Below are positions 1 to 11,385 of a DNA stretch of 64,000 nucleotides, piece after piece; positions within the stretch are counted from its first letter, which is position 1, and the number at the start of each line of letters is the position of its first letter. A program made the translations under genes and the position numbers. The notes under the pieces were generated by a model that did not search any database, was not told where the DNA came from, and saw nothing but the letters and a program-made list of their open reading frames with translations. Origin of the DNA: Hibiscus mutabilis (taxonomy: Eukaryota > Streptophyta > Magnoliopsida > Malvales > Malvaceae); the NCBI GenBank assembly GCA_019671005.1, contig CM033723.1, forward strand, positions 15,577,254 to 15,641,253, given 5' to 3'.

Positions 1-532
1 AACATTTATATGATTTTAAAAGTTTAGAGACTAAATTGATGAATTAAAGATGAGAGACAATATTGTTGATTTTAAACTACTAAAAATATAAAATCAATCT
101 CTAAACCATAAATAAATACAAACTTTTACCAAAGGTTTTAATATTAATTGACACATTCCATAATAGAATGGGCTGAGTCTAACTTATTGCATCTAAAAAC
201 ACAGATCTAATTCAAAAGTGGACTTCCGATTGCTACAATAATTTATTTGATCCATATGTTTTTATTATCCTTAGTGAATGACTATTAATACATTAATGAG
301 TATTGTTCATAAAAAAATTGGTTGATATCAGACAATGATATGGAGGGAGATTGTTGTGGTTGTTTCGGGTGATTTACCCCTTTTGATTTTGGGCAAGAGC
401 TGCTCTAGGTGCAATTCAGCGCTTAGTCGGCCAAGATGTCGGTTTCTGGATCCCTAAAAGGACCCACCCTTCTCTTCTTTATAGGAAGGGAAGTTTGGTG
501 ATTAATGAGATTTGATGGGACAATGTGAGTCA

Positions 533-571
<39 letters not shown>
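533..571. repeat. (ATT)n microsatellite
   Basis: An uninterrupted run of about 13 ATT triplets lies in AT-rich non-coding sequence. No gene is seen on either side. Confidence 0.95.
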
Positions 572-572
<1 letters not shown>

Positions 573-659
573 GGTATAATAATTGTCCCGTGGTCAAGGG
601 AAATGTCATAAAATGGCTTGAGCCGAGACTTGTAGTTGAATTGTAATGGAGGTTTTTGT

Positions 660-1066
660 GTTGATTTTTAGTGGTTCTTCCCTTTTTAATTTAGGTAGAG
701 AGCCACTATTTTTATTGTGACGGTTCACCTTTTTCTAATTTGAATGAAGAGTCATAATATTATTGTTGTGATGATTCACCTCTTCTGATTTGAGTAGAGA
801 GTTGTAATGTTATTGTTGTGACACTTCACTCCTTTTGACTTGGGTGGAGAGTCATAATATTATTGTTGTAATGATTCACCCCTTTTAATTTTGGATGAGA
901 AGATGTATTATTATTGTTGTGACAATTCACCACTTCTGATTTTGGTGGAGAGTCGCAATGCTATTGTTGTGACAGTTCACTATTTCTATTTTAGGTGGGG
1001 AGCTGTAATGTTATTGTTGTGACAGTTCACCCATTCTTATTTGGGTGGAGAGCCATAATGTGATAG
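660..1066. repeat. tandem repeat, about 50-bp unit, about 8 copies
   Basis: The words GTGAYRRTTCACC, then GGTGGAGAG, then TATTGTTGT recur with starts near 718, 768, 818, 868, 919, 970 and 1019. That gives a period of about 50 bp with 10-25% divergence between copies. A more degenerate copy precedes them at about 660-717. No long frame runs through the array, so it looks non-coding. It may be part of an unrecognised LTR or minisatellite. Confidence 0.8.
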
Positions 1067-1124
1067 ACATCTACAAAACTACTCGCATTGATAGTGGAGA
1101 CTCTCTTGTTATAGTAAAGGATCA

Positions 1125-1600
1125 ACGTCCTTGGAGAAATGATCTGTTGTCGGAGCAAAATGAAGTCTTTCTTGTTGAGACAAACAACTAAAGGGGCAGA
1201 CAACTTGATGCTATATGGAGGCTATTCGCTCCATCGGAGAAATGATCTACTGCTGGAGAGAAACAGAGCCTCGCTCGTTGAGACAAACATCGAAATATGT
1301 GGATGAATCCCTATTCATCATCAATGGTGGAGATTTTTTTTACGCAATCATCGATCATGGGGGCATCTGTCGTAGAGCCAGAAATAAGGGCATCCCATAT
1401 TCACCCATGAAATTGGCAAAAACATCTTCGTCCCCTTTGGAGAAATGATTTATTGTCGGGGCAAAATTGTTCCTTGCACGTTAAGACAAATAACAAAAGA
1501 GGGGATATAGGCATTTAAACCTCATTTGGAGAAATAATTTGTAGTCGAAGCGAAATTGTACCTCGCTCGTTGAAACAAATAACAAAGGAGGTGTAGGTAT
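1125..1600. repeat. interspersed repeats of an about 56-bp module
   Basis: A module opening with GGAGAAATGATYT and closing with a variant of GTTGAGACAAACAAC occurs near 1132, 1218, 1437 and 1527, separated by unrelated sequence. It adjoins the 50-bp tandem array and may belong to the same decayed element. The 77-codon frame at 1215-1448 runs through one of these modules and shows no known motif, so I do not call it a gene. Confidence 0.55.
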
Positions 1601-1977
1601 CTCCACACTCTTGGGGGAGGGATGGCGAGCAGACACTATAATGGTAGTAAAGAACGGGTGCTCGCGTTGATAACATTTATGAAGATACAATAATGTGTGG
1701 AATAATATAAATAAAGTCATCATGTGAAATTTAAATAATCGGTATGCTAAAGTATATGTAATATGTATGTTTCTAGTGGAAAACGATAAACAGAGAAAGC
1801 AAAGCATAAGCGAAAATAGCAATGCACACACACATTTTTACGCCACTTGGGCAGGGGAGTTTGTGCAAAGGCCCTATGCTTACCTCTACCCTAGAAAACC
1901 CGTTAGGAATTCTTGCTAGAGTTGTTTCTATGTCTAGGTTCTCTAAGAGTGTTCTACACATAGATCTACCTAAGTGG

Positions 1978-2698
1978 TAGGGTTGTCCCTGGGCCAGGGC
2001 AATGGGGGCGCCCGCCTAGGGCCCATGTATAAGAAAATTAAAAATATAGTTCTTAGCTCTTATGGGTAGATAAAAGAAAAGAATTCAGTGATGAACATAT
2101 ATATATAGCTGGATAAGTTTCGAGGGCCCTAATAACAAGTATTAAAAAAATTAAATCGTAAGAGTATGCTCATATTAATAAATATTGGGAGAAAATTAGA
2201 CCCCTAATAATAAGTATTAAAAATAATTCAATTTTTAAGAGTATGCTCGTAATAACAAATATTAAAATTGAATTTTTTAATACTTGTTATTAGGGGAGTT
2301 ATTTTTCCCACTATTTATTATCACGAGCACTCTTAAAATTTATTTTTTTAACATTTGTTATTATAGAGGTGCTCTTAAAATTTATTTTTTTCAATACTTG
2401 ACATTATAGACATATATTTAAATATGGGTACGTAACCGCAACAGAGATCTTTATATAGCGGTAAAGACACCATCCAAAAATCACAATAACTGCAACCGTT
2501 ATGTCCACAATAACATATGTTATTAAAATTTTTCACAGCTGTGATACCCGCAGTGATAGAAATAACATTCGTTATGTCTGCAACCATGATAAATGCAACA
2601 TGACCAAATATACGATCGCAACCGCAATTTAAATTTCTAATTTAAGGCCCAATTTTTAGATTCGTCCTAAGGCCACTAAAATCTCAAAAACGGCCCTG
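1978..2698. mobile_element. non-autonomous hAT-like DNA transposon
   Basis: The 721-bp segment is flanked by perfect 8-bp direct repeats CTAAGTGG (1970-1977 and 2699-2706), the target-duplication length of hAT elements. Its ends form short imperfect inverted repeats: TAGGGTTGTCCC on the left and the reverse complement of CAGGGCCGTTTT on the right. CAGGG starts are typical of hAT termini. The interior is AT-rich, has no transposase frame and contains a long foldback. The superfamily call rests on TSD length and end sequence only. Confidence 0.7.
2120..2412. repeat. internal foldback (inverted repeat) inside the hAT-like element
   Basis: Sequence left of about 2262 (words such as CCTAATAATAAGTATTAAAA and TTTTAAGAGTATGCTCGT) reappears in reverse complement to the right (TTTTAATACTTGTTATTAGG, ACGAGCACTCTTAAAA). 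The arms are about 130-145 bp with mismatches and almost no loop. It could be a nested MITE or an inverted duplication formed within the element. Confidence 0.7.
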
Positions 2699-2706
2699 CT
2701 AAGTGG

Positions 2707-3470
2707 TTTACCTGGTTGTGTGTGTCGCGAGAAAAAGATTTATTGATAAAAATAGACATAAAATGACAAATTTTAATAATATATATCACTTATTTTATTA
2801 TTTTAAAATTTAAGTATAATTCCATTAATTAAGATAATACTATTAGATATCAACAAAGAAACTTTTTGGTAGTAGTTTATGTCACACTTCCAAGAATACC
2901 TTATATAATGTATATGTAAATAATTATTTCTTTTATAAAGTAGTAAATTTATAAAAATAATTAGAGTTTTTGAATGGGAAATATAATTTTTTGAAATGGA
3001 GTAGTTTTCAAAGAAGGTGATATTTAGGGGTTATTAAGCTTAAAATGGAATTTAGGGGCTTAATTGAGAAATTTAAAAATTTGAAGATTAAATTGTAAGT
3101 TTTTAAAGTTTAGGGGTATTTTATGAAAAATATGGAAGTGCAAGGGTTAAATTGTGAATTCTAAAACTATCAGAACCGATGCAAAGTTTTAATAGTTTGA
3201 GGTCAAAGATGAAAAATCTAGAAAGTTTGGTGCCACTTCTAAAAACTCTAAAAAGTTATGTGTTTCAATGTGCATTTTATCCAATTTTATGTTTTACCAC
3301 ATTAGCTACCTTTAGCCATTTAACGGTTACTGACTGAAATGGAAGTCTTTTAAACAACATTGACTTTAATGAAAGTTTTTTTTAACGATAGTAACTTTAA
3401 TGAAAATTTTTTGATTTCAATGACTATATTGCAAGGACTCTAAAGCTCAGTGACCACCATTACAGTTTAC
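2707..3470. other. AT-rich intergenic stretch without recognised genes
   Basis: There are no long frames. Short motifs such as AAGGGTTAAATTGTGAATT recur loosely and look like decayed repeat sequence. Nothing more can be supported. Confidence 0.6.
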
Positions 3471-3473
3471 CCA

Positions 3474-3496
3474 AAATAATAATAATAATAATAATT
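3474..3496. repeat. (AAT)n microsatellite
   Basis: About eight AAT triplets are seen. It could be the decayed A-rich tail of a retroposon, but no partner end was identified. Confidence 0.85.
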
Positions 3497-3511
3497 TTAA
3501 ATTATATTAAA

Positions 3512-3640
3512 ATCAGTTGGTGCAACCAATGGGATTGATCCAAGTAATAAGTAGCTTGGTATCGCTTAAGCGAATCTCGAGTTCGAGGTCATGTGTATGA
3601 TGAAAATCCCTACTAAAAAATTTATTCACTGAAGTCGACC
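3512..3640. mobile_element. possible tRNA-derived SINE fragment
   Basis: TAGCTTGGTATC near 3551 resembles a pol III A box, and GAGTTCGAGGTC near 3579 resembles a B box (GGTTCGANNCC), at a plausible distance. This is the pattern of tRNA-derived plant SINEs. No clear tail or target duplication was found, so this is only a suggestion. Confidence 0.25.
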
Positions 3641-3812
3641 GTGCGACGCGAGTCAGTCCGAATAAGTCAGGACAACAAAAAAACCGGTTGGTGTAGATAC
3701 ACCCTATATTCGATTCCACCCCAACCTCATTTTTCAAAAAATCCACCTGACTCACTCCAAACCTATTTTTTTAAACAACCCTAAATATTTTTATTAAATA
3801 TATTTTTTTATA

Positions 3813-4168
3813 AGAAAAGGATTAGAACCTCGTTAAAAACCTTCTTCAACTTAAATGAAAAGAGTACTCATGAGGATAAATACAAGGATAAAAACAGTCT
3901 CATAGCCGACACATAAACAAAGAAATCAAACCAACCAAAGACAGTAGAAAACTATCCTAGTCCGCACCCCGATCAACGTTAAACAAATTCAAGATTTTCG
4001 CCGGGGTTGTGCAAAAATAACTTCCCCAAGGTCTCTCCCCCGAGCCATTCGAGCCAACCCATCCGCCGCGGCATTACCTTCACGACCGACATGCTTTACT
4101 TTCACATCCCATCCCTGATCAAGAAGCTCTCTAATACGAATCACAAGCGTATTGTACGGATAATTCTA
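3813..4168 (-). mobile_element. 5'-truncated LINE (L1-type) 3' end
   Basis: On the minus strand this holds the last about 60 codons of a LINE ORF2 and its 3' UTR, running into a short T-rich run on the plus strand (the tail). The 3' UTR words GCCTCGTTAAAAACC (here GAACCTCGTTAAAAACC) and AGAGTACYCATGA are shared with the full LINE ending at 5132, so both belong to one family and lie in the same orientation. The break at about 4168, within RNase H, is the usual outcome of incomplete target-primed reverse transcription. Confidence 0.75.
3989..4168 (-). pseudogene. LINE ORF2 C-terminal RNase H fragment
   Basis: The reverse-strand translation ends with a segment containing HVGREGNAAADGLARMA and a stop at 3991-3989. 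The motif HxxREGNxxADxLA is the C-terminal signature of RNase H domains in plant L1-type LINEs. Only about 60 residues survive, so it cannot work as an enzyme. Confidence 0.75.
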
Positions 4169-4196
4169 TGAAAATAATAAATATTATTAAATATAT

Positions 4197-4848
4197 TAAT
4201 AGTTTAACATAATATTATATATTATTAACTAGCAATTTACGGATAATTCTAAAGTAAATGCCATATATCATAATGTATTACTATTCATAGGTACCGCAAT
4301 GTACCATTAACTGTTTTAATTAGTTTTAAAATCCTAAGGGCAAAAGATTTTATTATCCCCTTTTAGAATAAAACCATAAAAAATAATTTTTATATTATTT
4401 TTTTAGATTTGCTTTTATTTTTTAATTCAAAAAATAATTAAAATTTTTATTACTATAATAATTCTTACTTTTAATTTAAGGATAAAGTTCACAAATGATC
4501 ACGAAACTTTGATCAATTATTCAATCTGGTAACTAAACTTCTAATTGCTTCAATGTTACCATTAAACTTTTAGTTTTGTTTCAATTTGGCCACTGACTCG
4601 TTAACAACTGTTAAAAGGGTGATGTGACTGTTAAAATATTTTGTATAATAACACACTTAGTCCTCCACGTTTACATATTCAAACAATTTAGTCCTAATTC
4701 GAAAGAAATAATAAATTTAACCCTCGTTATTTTAATTTGACCTTATTTTTAATTAGAGATGATTTAATATTTTATTTTGATCCCTCAATTATAAATAATG
4801 TTATCTTGTCCCTCCCGATCCCAACCATACTCAATCTATCTATTAAAA
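4197..4848. repeat. left arm of a large imperfect inverted repeat
   Basis: This arm reads in reverse complement at 11386-12013. Matching blocks in order include GATAATTCTA, TACCGCAAT, TAGTTTTAAAATC, CCCCTTTTAGAATAAAA, AAAGTTCACAAAT, TTTGATCAATTATTCAAT, AACTGTTAAAAGGGTGATG and CATACTCAATC. Mismatches and small indels are spread throughout, at roughly 80% identity by eye. Arms this long around an AT-rich loop suggest a non-autonomous DNA element (MULE-like or foldback). A clean target duplication could not be found. Confidence 0.75.
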
Positions 4849-5118
4849 TTTCATGAAGATTAATTAAATTATTACTATAAAAAGGGGAAATTAAGTATAT
4901 ATTTTTAAAATTAATACTTGAATTTTTAAAATTGTTATTAGGCCACCCAAAACACATATTTTGCTATTATGCTTATTCAATTATACATAATAAAAAGGGA
5001 AAATCAAGTATATTTTTTAAAATTGATACTTGAATTTTTTATGAAAATAATTTAATAATTTTTATACCATCCATCAACATCTAGTAACCCAACTCTAAAT
5101 TTTAATTTAGTAATAAAT
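4849..5118. other. loop of the inverted repeat, with an internal direct duplication
   Basis: The stretch lies between the left arm and the LINE. A segment of about 60 bp (AAAAAGGGGAAATTAAGTAT and following) at about 4873 is repeated near 4990, both followed by TTAAAATTRATACTTGAATTTTT. No coding potential is seen. Confidence 0.5.
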
Positions 5119-5316
5119 TGATTCATTTCAAATTTTTTTTATTTAAAGGGGAAAATAACTATCCGATACTATCAGAGCCTCGTTAAAAACCTTTCTAAAC
5201 CTAAATGAAGGAAAAGAGTACCCATGATAGATCTCAAACATCAAAATTTAAAAAAGAAAATAAAATGCTAAACTGAAAACTGAATCCTAAAACCAGTAAT
5301 GGCAACCATCACCATT

Positions 5317-6367
5317 TCACAGGTCCTTAATACACCTATCTTGTGCTAACAGGTTCCTGATTAACTCTGGAGGAGTAGCAAAACGGGACACTCCGAGATC
5401 ATCATAGTGAGCGAGTTTCGCCAAGCCATCAGCAACTTGGTTTCCTTTGCGTGGAATATGATGAAAATTTAACTCCCAATCTCGTTCCATCAAAGACAAT
5501 ACATGCCTCAATATAAGAATTCTCTGGGATTGATCGACTCCGGACTAATCGAATCACATCCGAGTAGTCAACCTCTACTTGAATTTTCTGATATCCCGCT
5601 GTCCAAGCTTTAATAAGTCCGAGATAGACCCCCCCCCCACAACTCTGTTTCTAGTACCGAGCAGACCGCAATAAATTTAGTAAACCCCGATAACCACAGA
5701 CCGTTTGTACTCCTGATCACACCACCACAGAATGCGTACCCAGCTTGCTTGTTTCTAGCTCCATCGATATTAACCTTGACCAGCCCGGCTGTGGAGGTTG
5801 CCATCCAATTGCATGAGCCGCCGCTAAATTTGAATTCCCTGCTATGTTTATAGATTGTCATGTCTTCACCAATGCTCTTGCTGCACTTCTTTGTATCCGG
5901 CGACATCAAACCAGTAACGGTCCTGAATCCTCTAATGGTGATTCAAATGCTATTGAGTTTTGCTCAATCCAAAGGTTCTAAATGATCGCACCGAATAGTA
6001 GGTCCCAATCTTCCTCCTCTCTTACAAAGCTTCAAGGATTCATGAGATTCAATGTTACCCATACTTTCATCTCCATAGACAAGTATTCCTGTAATCGCTC
6101 CGGTCGAACTAGTCTTGTCCATATTGATAATGTGATATGACAAAATTGAACTAGATGATTCGCAGATTCTACCGGCCATGAACATTTTGAACAACTACTA
6201 TCAATTGTAAAGTGACGACGTAACCGCTCCGCATTTGTCATTACCCTATCGCAACATAATAGCCACAAGAACATTTTAATTCTCTGAGGGCCACGAAATT
6301 TGTGTATAACATTCCAAACTTTGTTCACATTTAGTATCATATCCCCATAATTGGTTAAAGAGTTCAT
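5317..6367 (-). pseudogene. LINE ORF2: zf-RVT-like and RNase H regions, broken
   Basis: The segment 6367-6032 carries VWNVIHKFRGPQRIKMFLWL and a C-x2-C...H pattern (SKCSWPVESANHLVQFC), as in the zf-RVT domain after plant LINE RTs. The segment 5909-5610 reads VKVNIDGARNKQAGYAFCGG, the first beta strands and catalytic Asp of RNase H. The segment 5511-5317 carries FHHIPRKGNQVADGLAKLA, its C-terminal motif, and ends at a natural stop after CIKDL. Frame changes separate the three pieces, and a run of nine C at 5629-5637 marks one indel-prone spot. Confidence 0.8.
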
Positions 6368-6844
6368 AAGCCTACCGAACCGTAAATTTCAAATCATAAT
6401 TCAATCTTCACCCCATAACATCCCCATGATACGACGAACATGGCCCTTTGATAGCAGCTATGCGAAGCAGGATGTCTGTTGGAAGTAAATATTCAAATTT
6501 AAACCAGCGCCATTCTCCAGTTGAGTCTACCATTGTCGCAACAATTGCTTTCTCCATTCCAATTGCACCTGCAGCTATGACGTGGTTAATGAGCGGACCA
6601 GCCTGTGGTAACCAAGGATCGAACCAAAAGTTGATATCCGTCCCGCTCCCAATACACCAAATCAGCTTATCTCTAACCTGGGACCAAATGCTAACAATAC
6701 CATTCTATATGTGAGAACCGTTATAGCCTTGGAGCGATTCTGGTATACCATCCGAACATTTATATTTGGCGCCAATGAATTTTACCCGCAGCTAATTTCT
6801 TTAGATAGTAATTGAAATGCGATCTTTATAAGAAACACCTGGTT

Positions 6845-8305
6845 CTATTTTTTCAAGTCTCGAAAACCAAGACCACCCGCTTCTATTGGCTTACAGACCT
6901 CAATCCATTTAACTTCGTGAACACCACTATTTTTGGATGTAATTCCCCATATAAATCTTCGAATAAGCTTCTCAATTTCTACACAAATTATTTTCAGGAT
7001 TATCGTCGATTGCATCATATAAATTGGGCTGGTCGCGATGACTGCCTTTGTCAGAGTAACCCGTCCTGCAAAGGATAGAGTTTTGGCTTTCCATCCTGAT
7101 AATCTGTATTGTATCATAGTGATTAAATATTGATATGTACTCGTATCTATCCTCGTATATAATAATGGTACACCTAGATATTTCCCCAAGTTCTCGACTT
7201 CCAAATATCCAAATATGTTACGAATATTTTCTTTGCTTTCAACAGGTATATTCTTGGAGAAAAAAAATTATGGTCTTAAAAACACTTACCTTATGCTCGG
7301 ATACATCACATATGCGGCAAAGGATATCCTAAATACCATTAGCTTGCTCAATGGATGCTTCAGAAAATAAGATCATGTCGTCAGCGAATAAGAGATGTGA
7401 TATACCAAGACCCGCTCTGGACGTCTGAAAGGTAATCCATCCACCCTCCTAAACTGTCATTTGAATCACATGTGCAAGTCTTTCCATACACAGTACAAAT
7501 AAATATGGTGATAATGGATCTCCTTGTCGTATACCTCTCGATGGATTAAACAGTTCTGCTAGTGCACCATTCCATAGAATTTGAGTCCTGACAGATGTGA
7601 CACATTTCATAATAAGATCCTGTAAGCCATTTGGAATTCTAATTTCATATAGTGTATCATTAATGATTTGGAATTCTAATTTCATATAGTGTATCATTAA
7701 TGAAGCTCCATTCAAGTCAATCATATGCTTTCTCCAAATCTATGTTAATAGCCATCCATCCTTTTCGCTCTTTTTTCCTATTCATGGAATGAATTACCTT
7801 AGGTCATGACAATATTATCAATGATCGATATGCCCGATACAAAACTCGTATGATTCTTTAAAATTCAGTCAGGTAGAAAGGGCTTCAGTCTATTTACTAT
7901 AATCTTAGTAATAGCCTTGTAAATCACATTACATAGACTAATTGGGCGAAACTAACTAATGTATTTCGGGTTAGAAACCTTAGGCAATAGAACCAAAATT
8001 GTGTTATTCAATTCTTCATGCCAAAGATTTTTCATAAACACCCCTCGAATGAATCGACAAACTAAATCACCAACTATTTGCCAATTTTTCTGATAAAATA
8101 GAGCATGAATTCCGTCCACCCCTGGTGCTTTCATTGGTGCCATCCCGAAGATTGCATGTTTAATCTCCTCGTCCTTAATCGGCTTTGCTAAACCATCTAA
8201 TGCACTATTCAGCAATTGAACAAACTTGTCTTGAATTTCATAATACTGGAAAGTCATTGTTGAACCGGTAAAAAGAGAGCTAAAGAAACGAACAACCATG
8301 GTCAC
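6845..8305 (-). pseudogene. LINE ORF2: reverse transcriptase domain, broken
   Basis: Segments in order are: 8305-7952 with MAPMKAPGVDGIHALFYQKNW and NNTILVLLPKVSNPKYIS; 7724-7449 with GIRQGDPLSPYLFVLCMERL; the catalytic FADD motif at 7388-7377 (reading HLLFADDMILF); and 7204-6845 with LGKYLGVPLL and GWKAKTLSFAGRVTLTKAV. These are the palm and thumb motifs of non-LTR RT. The catalytic box is intact, but stops and frame changes split the domain. Around 7620-7720 a segment of about 50 bp (GGAATTCTAATTTCATATAG) is tandemly duplicated. The enzyme would copy the element RNA at the nicked target. Confidence 0.85.
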
Positions 8306-8673
8306 TAGCTCCTTAGGGTCGGTGCACCACAGATCATCATCTGACTTAAGAGCTAGAATATTATTCTTTCATCTCCGTGTCATGGCCAAAGCATGGAAAA
8401 AAAATTGTGTTACGGCCCCCTTACGATAACCACTGAGCATTCGCTTTTTGTTTCCAAAGACTTTCCTCATAATTTAATACTTCCTCAAGTTTAGCCTGCA
8501 ACTCATTCTCAAGGTTTATCAGAAAATCCGAGTGAGCCACCTGGAGAGCCTTATCGATTTCTTTCAAGAGCGCAAAAAATCACTTCTTTCGTTTTCCAAT
8601 ATGACCAAATACCTCATTATTCCAGGACTTTATCTCTTCTTGAAATTTGTTCAAATTATCTTCGAGATTGTTG

Positions 8674-9460
8674 TCAATTCCCCAAATTGATTACAAGAAA
8701 TCTATAATCCGGAGATGATCGTTCTATGCCGCTATAAACTGAAAGGGTTGCACCACCGTTATCCTTTCTCCCAATGAAGGATTGAACAAAATTGGTCGAT
8801 GATCTGATCCCAATTTGTGTAGATGATACACGTACGATTCCAAAAAATGGTTGACCCACTCTTGATTAACTAAAAACTGGTCAAGTCGTTGGTAAAGCTC
8901 CTCTCTCGACCAAGTGAATGATGGTCCATGGTAACCCACATCGACCAGCCTCAATTTGAAAATAAAGTCCACAAAGGATCTACTGATCATGATTACTCTA
9001 GTCGAACCACCCTTGCGATCATCCTGACTTACAATGGAATTAAAATCCCCCCTAAAATCCATGGTGATCCATCATTTAGTTTAAGTGCCGACAATGCATC
9101 CCATAGCTTCTCTCGGATACCTTTTTCCGGACTTGCATATATGACTATAAACTGAAACCATTCCAATATATCCTCTAAGAGAAAGAGGCCATTAATGAAT
9201 TGATTCGCAAGATGAACAATTTCCACTATTATAGAGTTATCCCATAAAAGCCACACGCCTCCATTGAACCCCTGAGCTTTAACACGGAATGAGTGTGGAA
9301 ACATTAATTTTTTAATCACCCTATCAGCCCGAGTTCCACTTGTATGGGGTTCAAAAATCGCCACAATTCTCGGCTGAAACTCATGAATATAATCTTTTAG
9401 ATAACTCCTGAATGCGGGGCTAGCTGCGCCCTGACAATTCCAACACATAAAACTTGTCAT
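8674..9460 (-). pseudogene. LINE ORF2: apurinic endonuclease domain
   Basis: The frame starts at 9460 with MTSFMCWNCQGAASPAFR, the usual beginning of plant LINE ORF2 (CWNCxG). It continues to IVAIFEPHTSGTRADRVIKKL and GGVWLLWDN. A frame change near 9040 leads to the segment with DFRGDFNSIVSQDDRKGG, then FTWSREELYQRLDQFL, and finally SDHRPILF near 8765. GDFN and SDHRP are the catalytic signatures of the exo/endonuclease/phosphatase fold that nicks target DNA to prime reverse transcription. At least one frameshift separates the two halves. Confidence 0.85.
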
Positions 9461-9807
9461 AATAAAATTTTTGAAAGAAAAAGAACCAGAACTTACTGAA
9501 CCATCTCTGGTTCATCATCCTCGAACCGCCCATAACCATCACATCCCTCTATGTATTCGCCATCTGAGAATTTAGAATCCGAGTCACTCTAATTCTGATG
9601 CTCCTGAGGGCTACCTTCCTTTATTGCATCAACCTAATCGGAAGTTGATTGCATCCACTCCGCAAGGACAACATACGCAGTATCTATTTTCCTATCTTGT
9701 TTAAATCCCTTCCTACCTCGTCTAGCATTCTCCTTAAAGGATCTGTTCACTACCCCGGTTGCTTTGTTGATTTTTACCCTGGGTGCACCCTTCGGTCCAT
9801 GTCCTTT

Positions 9808-11358
9808 TTATAGAATTGTAGTTGCCATAAGAGCTCCCTTATTTTTGTCCCCCGCATGTGTTTTTAGCCTTGTCGATTGATCTGTAACCAAAGGAATGAC
9901 TGAGATTCCTTCCGCTCTTTGAGTAACCTTTTTTGATTTTTTGTCTGGGTTAGAGGCTCGATATGCATCATTGGAAGTGAATGTACTCCTAGTAGTCGTC
10001 CATTGTCTTAGTATAGTTGGAGCTTTTCCCTTACTGGATTGTACCTCACGGTTTTCCTTTGTAATTTCCATGGCACCTTCTTGCTCAAGAGCAACTTCCT
10101 GCTCAATCATATCCAAAACATCAAACTGAGAACTCTCCATTTTCACCATTTTTCAGTGAATGACGGTTTATCACATGGTTTCACGGTTCACATCTTTGAT
10201 TTTCCACCACTATCCATGACCCATATAATTTTGTTTCCTTTGAATCCTTTGACGGAACCTTATTTTCCAGAGCTTCACAGTCATTCTCTTTGCTTTCTTT
10301 CAATCCTCTATTCTCTTACGAACCACCACAATTTTCCATGGTATGACCATATATTCCACATGCAAAGCAAATATTATTTAGGCCCTCATATTCTAATTTT
10401 TGAACAAACCCATCAATTCCAATACACGGCTTTAAAGGCTTGTACAAATAACTAATATTGCGAGCCGAGCAAATTTACCCCTACATACGTTAGAGTTTTA
10501 TAGTTAATCTTGACAACTCTTCCAATAATCGCAACAATTCGACAGAAAAAAATTCTTTGAGTAGTACCTATATGGTAGACCTTGGAGACGGACCCAAACC
10601 AGAACATGCGATGGGTGTTTTTCAGACGTAAAAAAGGACCTGCTCCAGGGCTGTAATGTCAAATAATTTTCGCATATTGTCCATGGCCCTTGCGTCAGAG
10701 CCTTCACATAATCATGTTCATTCAAGAATTTAACCAAAAAAAATTTGTTATCCAAATCAAGTAGTGCAAACTCACCCACTGGATTCCAAAGTTGGGTGAT
10801 CCGAGATAACAGAGTCTTATAACCTATTAATCGGCCAAGCAACCTGATAATAAGTGCATGTCGCATGCATTGATCAATTTTCTCATGAACTCGGTAAGAG
10901 AATTTAATAGACAGATAAGATCATGCTTTATCCACTATACAATCCTCATCTAGAACCTCTACTTCATCTTCCTTATTAAAGTTTTTCTCCTTCAACCTAG
11001 GGTTTAAGGAGCCGACTACCCTACCTGCAATGGTAGGTCGCACCGAATCCTTCGAACCAGAACCACCACCATTCTTACTGTCATCCACAACCATACCCTC
11101 TTGTCCAATTGCCATGTTCCTATCATTCATTGTATCAAGACCACCTTCGGCTTCCATGTCGATAACTTCTTCTGGAAGTTTCAAACCCTCAACATCCTCT
11201 ACATTGAGTATTTTCTTAAGGTTTCGCTCATCCACCAGCGGGGATCCTGGTCTCTCCAAAGCTACCTGTGTTTAAACCTGCCGAACATCATCCGGTGGCC
11301 GTCCATTGTGCCCAATGTGCGCCCCTTCGACATCGCTAGGGTTTCCAGGAGAACTCAT
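9808..11358 (-). pseudogene. LINE ORF1 (DUF4283/CCHC nucleic-acid-binding protein), broken
   Basis: ORF1 would start at ATG 11358-11356 (MSSPGNPSD...). A TAA about 28 codons in breaks the frame, which then continues (11259-10921). The next open segment (10866-10504) carries a DUF4283-like region with LLGRLIGYKTLLSRITQLW, VKALTQGPWTI and the WVRLQGLPYRYYS motif. A zinc knuckle CFACGIYGHTMENC is encoded at about 10380-10330, and a basic segment at 10149-9808 closes the region. In L1 elements this protein binds element RNA and chaperones it in the RNP. It precedes ORF2 (start 9460) by about 350 bp. At least one stop and several frame changes make it non-functional. Confidence 0.75.
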
Positions 11359-11385
11359 CGTATCTAGAATGATTCATTTCAATTT

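Larger units (their letters stand above)
5119..11382 (-). mobile_element. near full-length L1-type LINE with target duplication
   Basis: The element (5132-11369) is bounded by the 13-bp direct repeat TGATTCATTTCAA at 5119-5131 and 11370-11382. It has a short T run at its left edge on the plus strand, which is the poly(A) tail of a minus-strand element. It carries ORF1 (DUF4283-type region and a CCHC knuckle), then ORF2 with endonuclease, reverse transcriptase, zf-RVT-like and RNase H regions: the layout of plant L1 elements with RNase H. Stops and frameshifts interrupt both ORFs. It inserted into the loop of the inverted repeat, so it is younger than that repeat. Confidence 0.9.

Noticed and set aside
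1215..1448. 77-codon open frame on the plus strand
   Set aside because: It runs through the interspersed about 56-bp modules, shows no domain or codon signature and has no neighbouring gene structure.
3512..3640. tRNA gene
   Set aside because: A/B-box-like words are present, but no cloverleaf or acceptor stem can be formed. At best it is a SINE.
10039..10455. 138-codon plus-strand frame
   Set aside because: It lies antisense to LINE ORF1, and its composition reflects the coding strand opposite.
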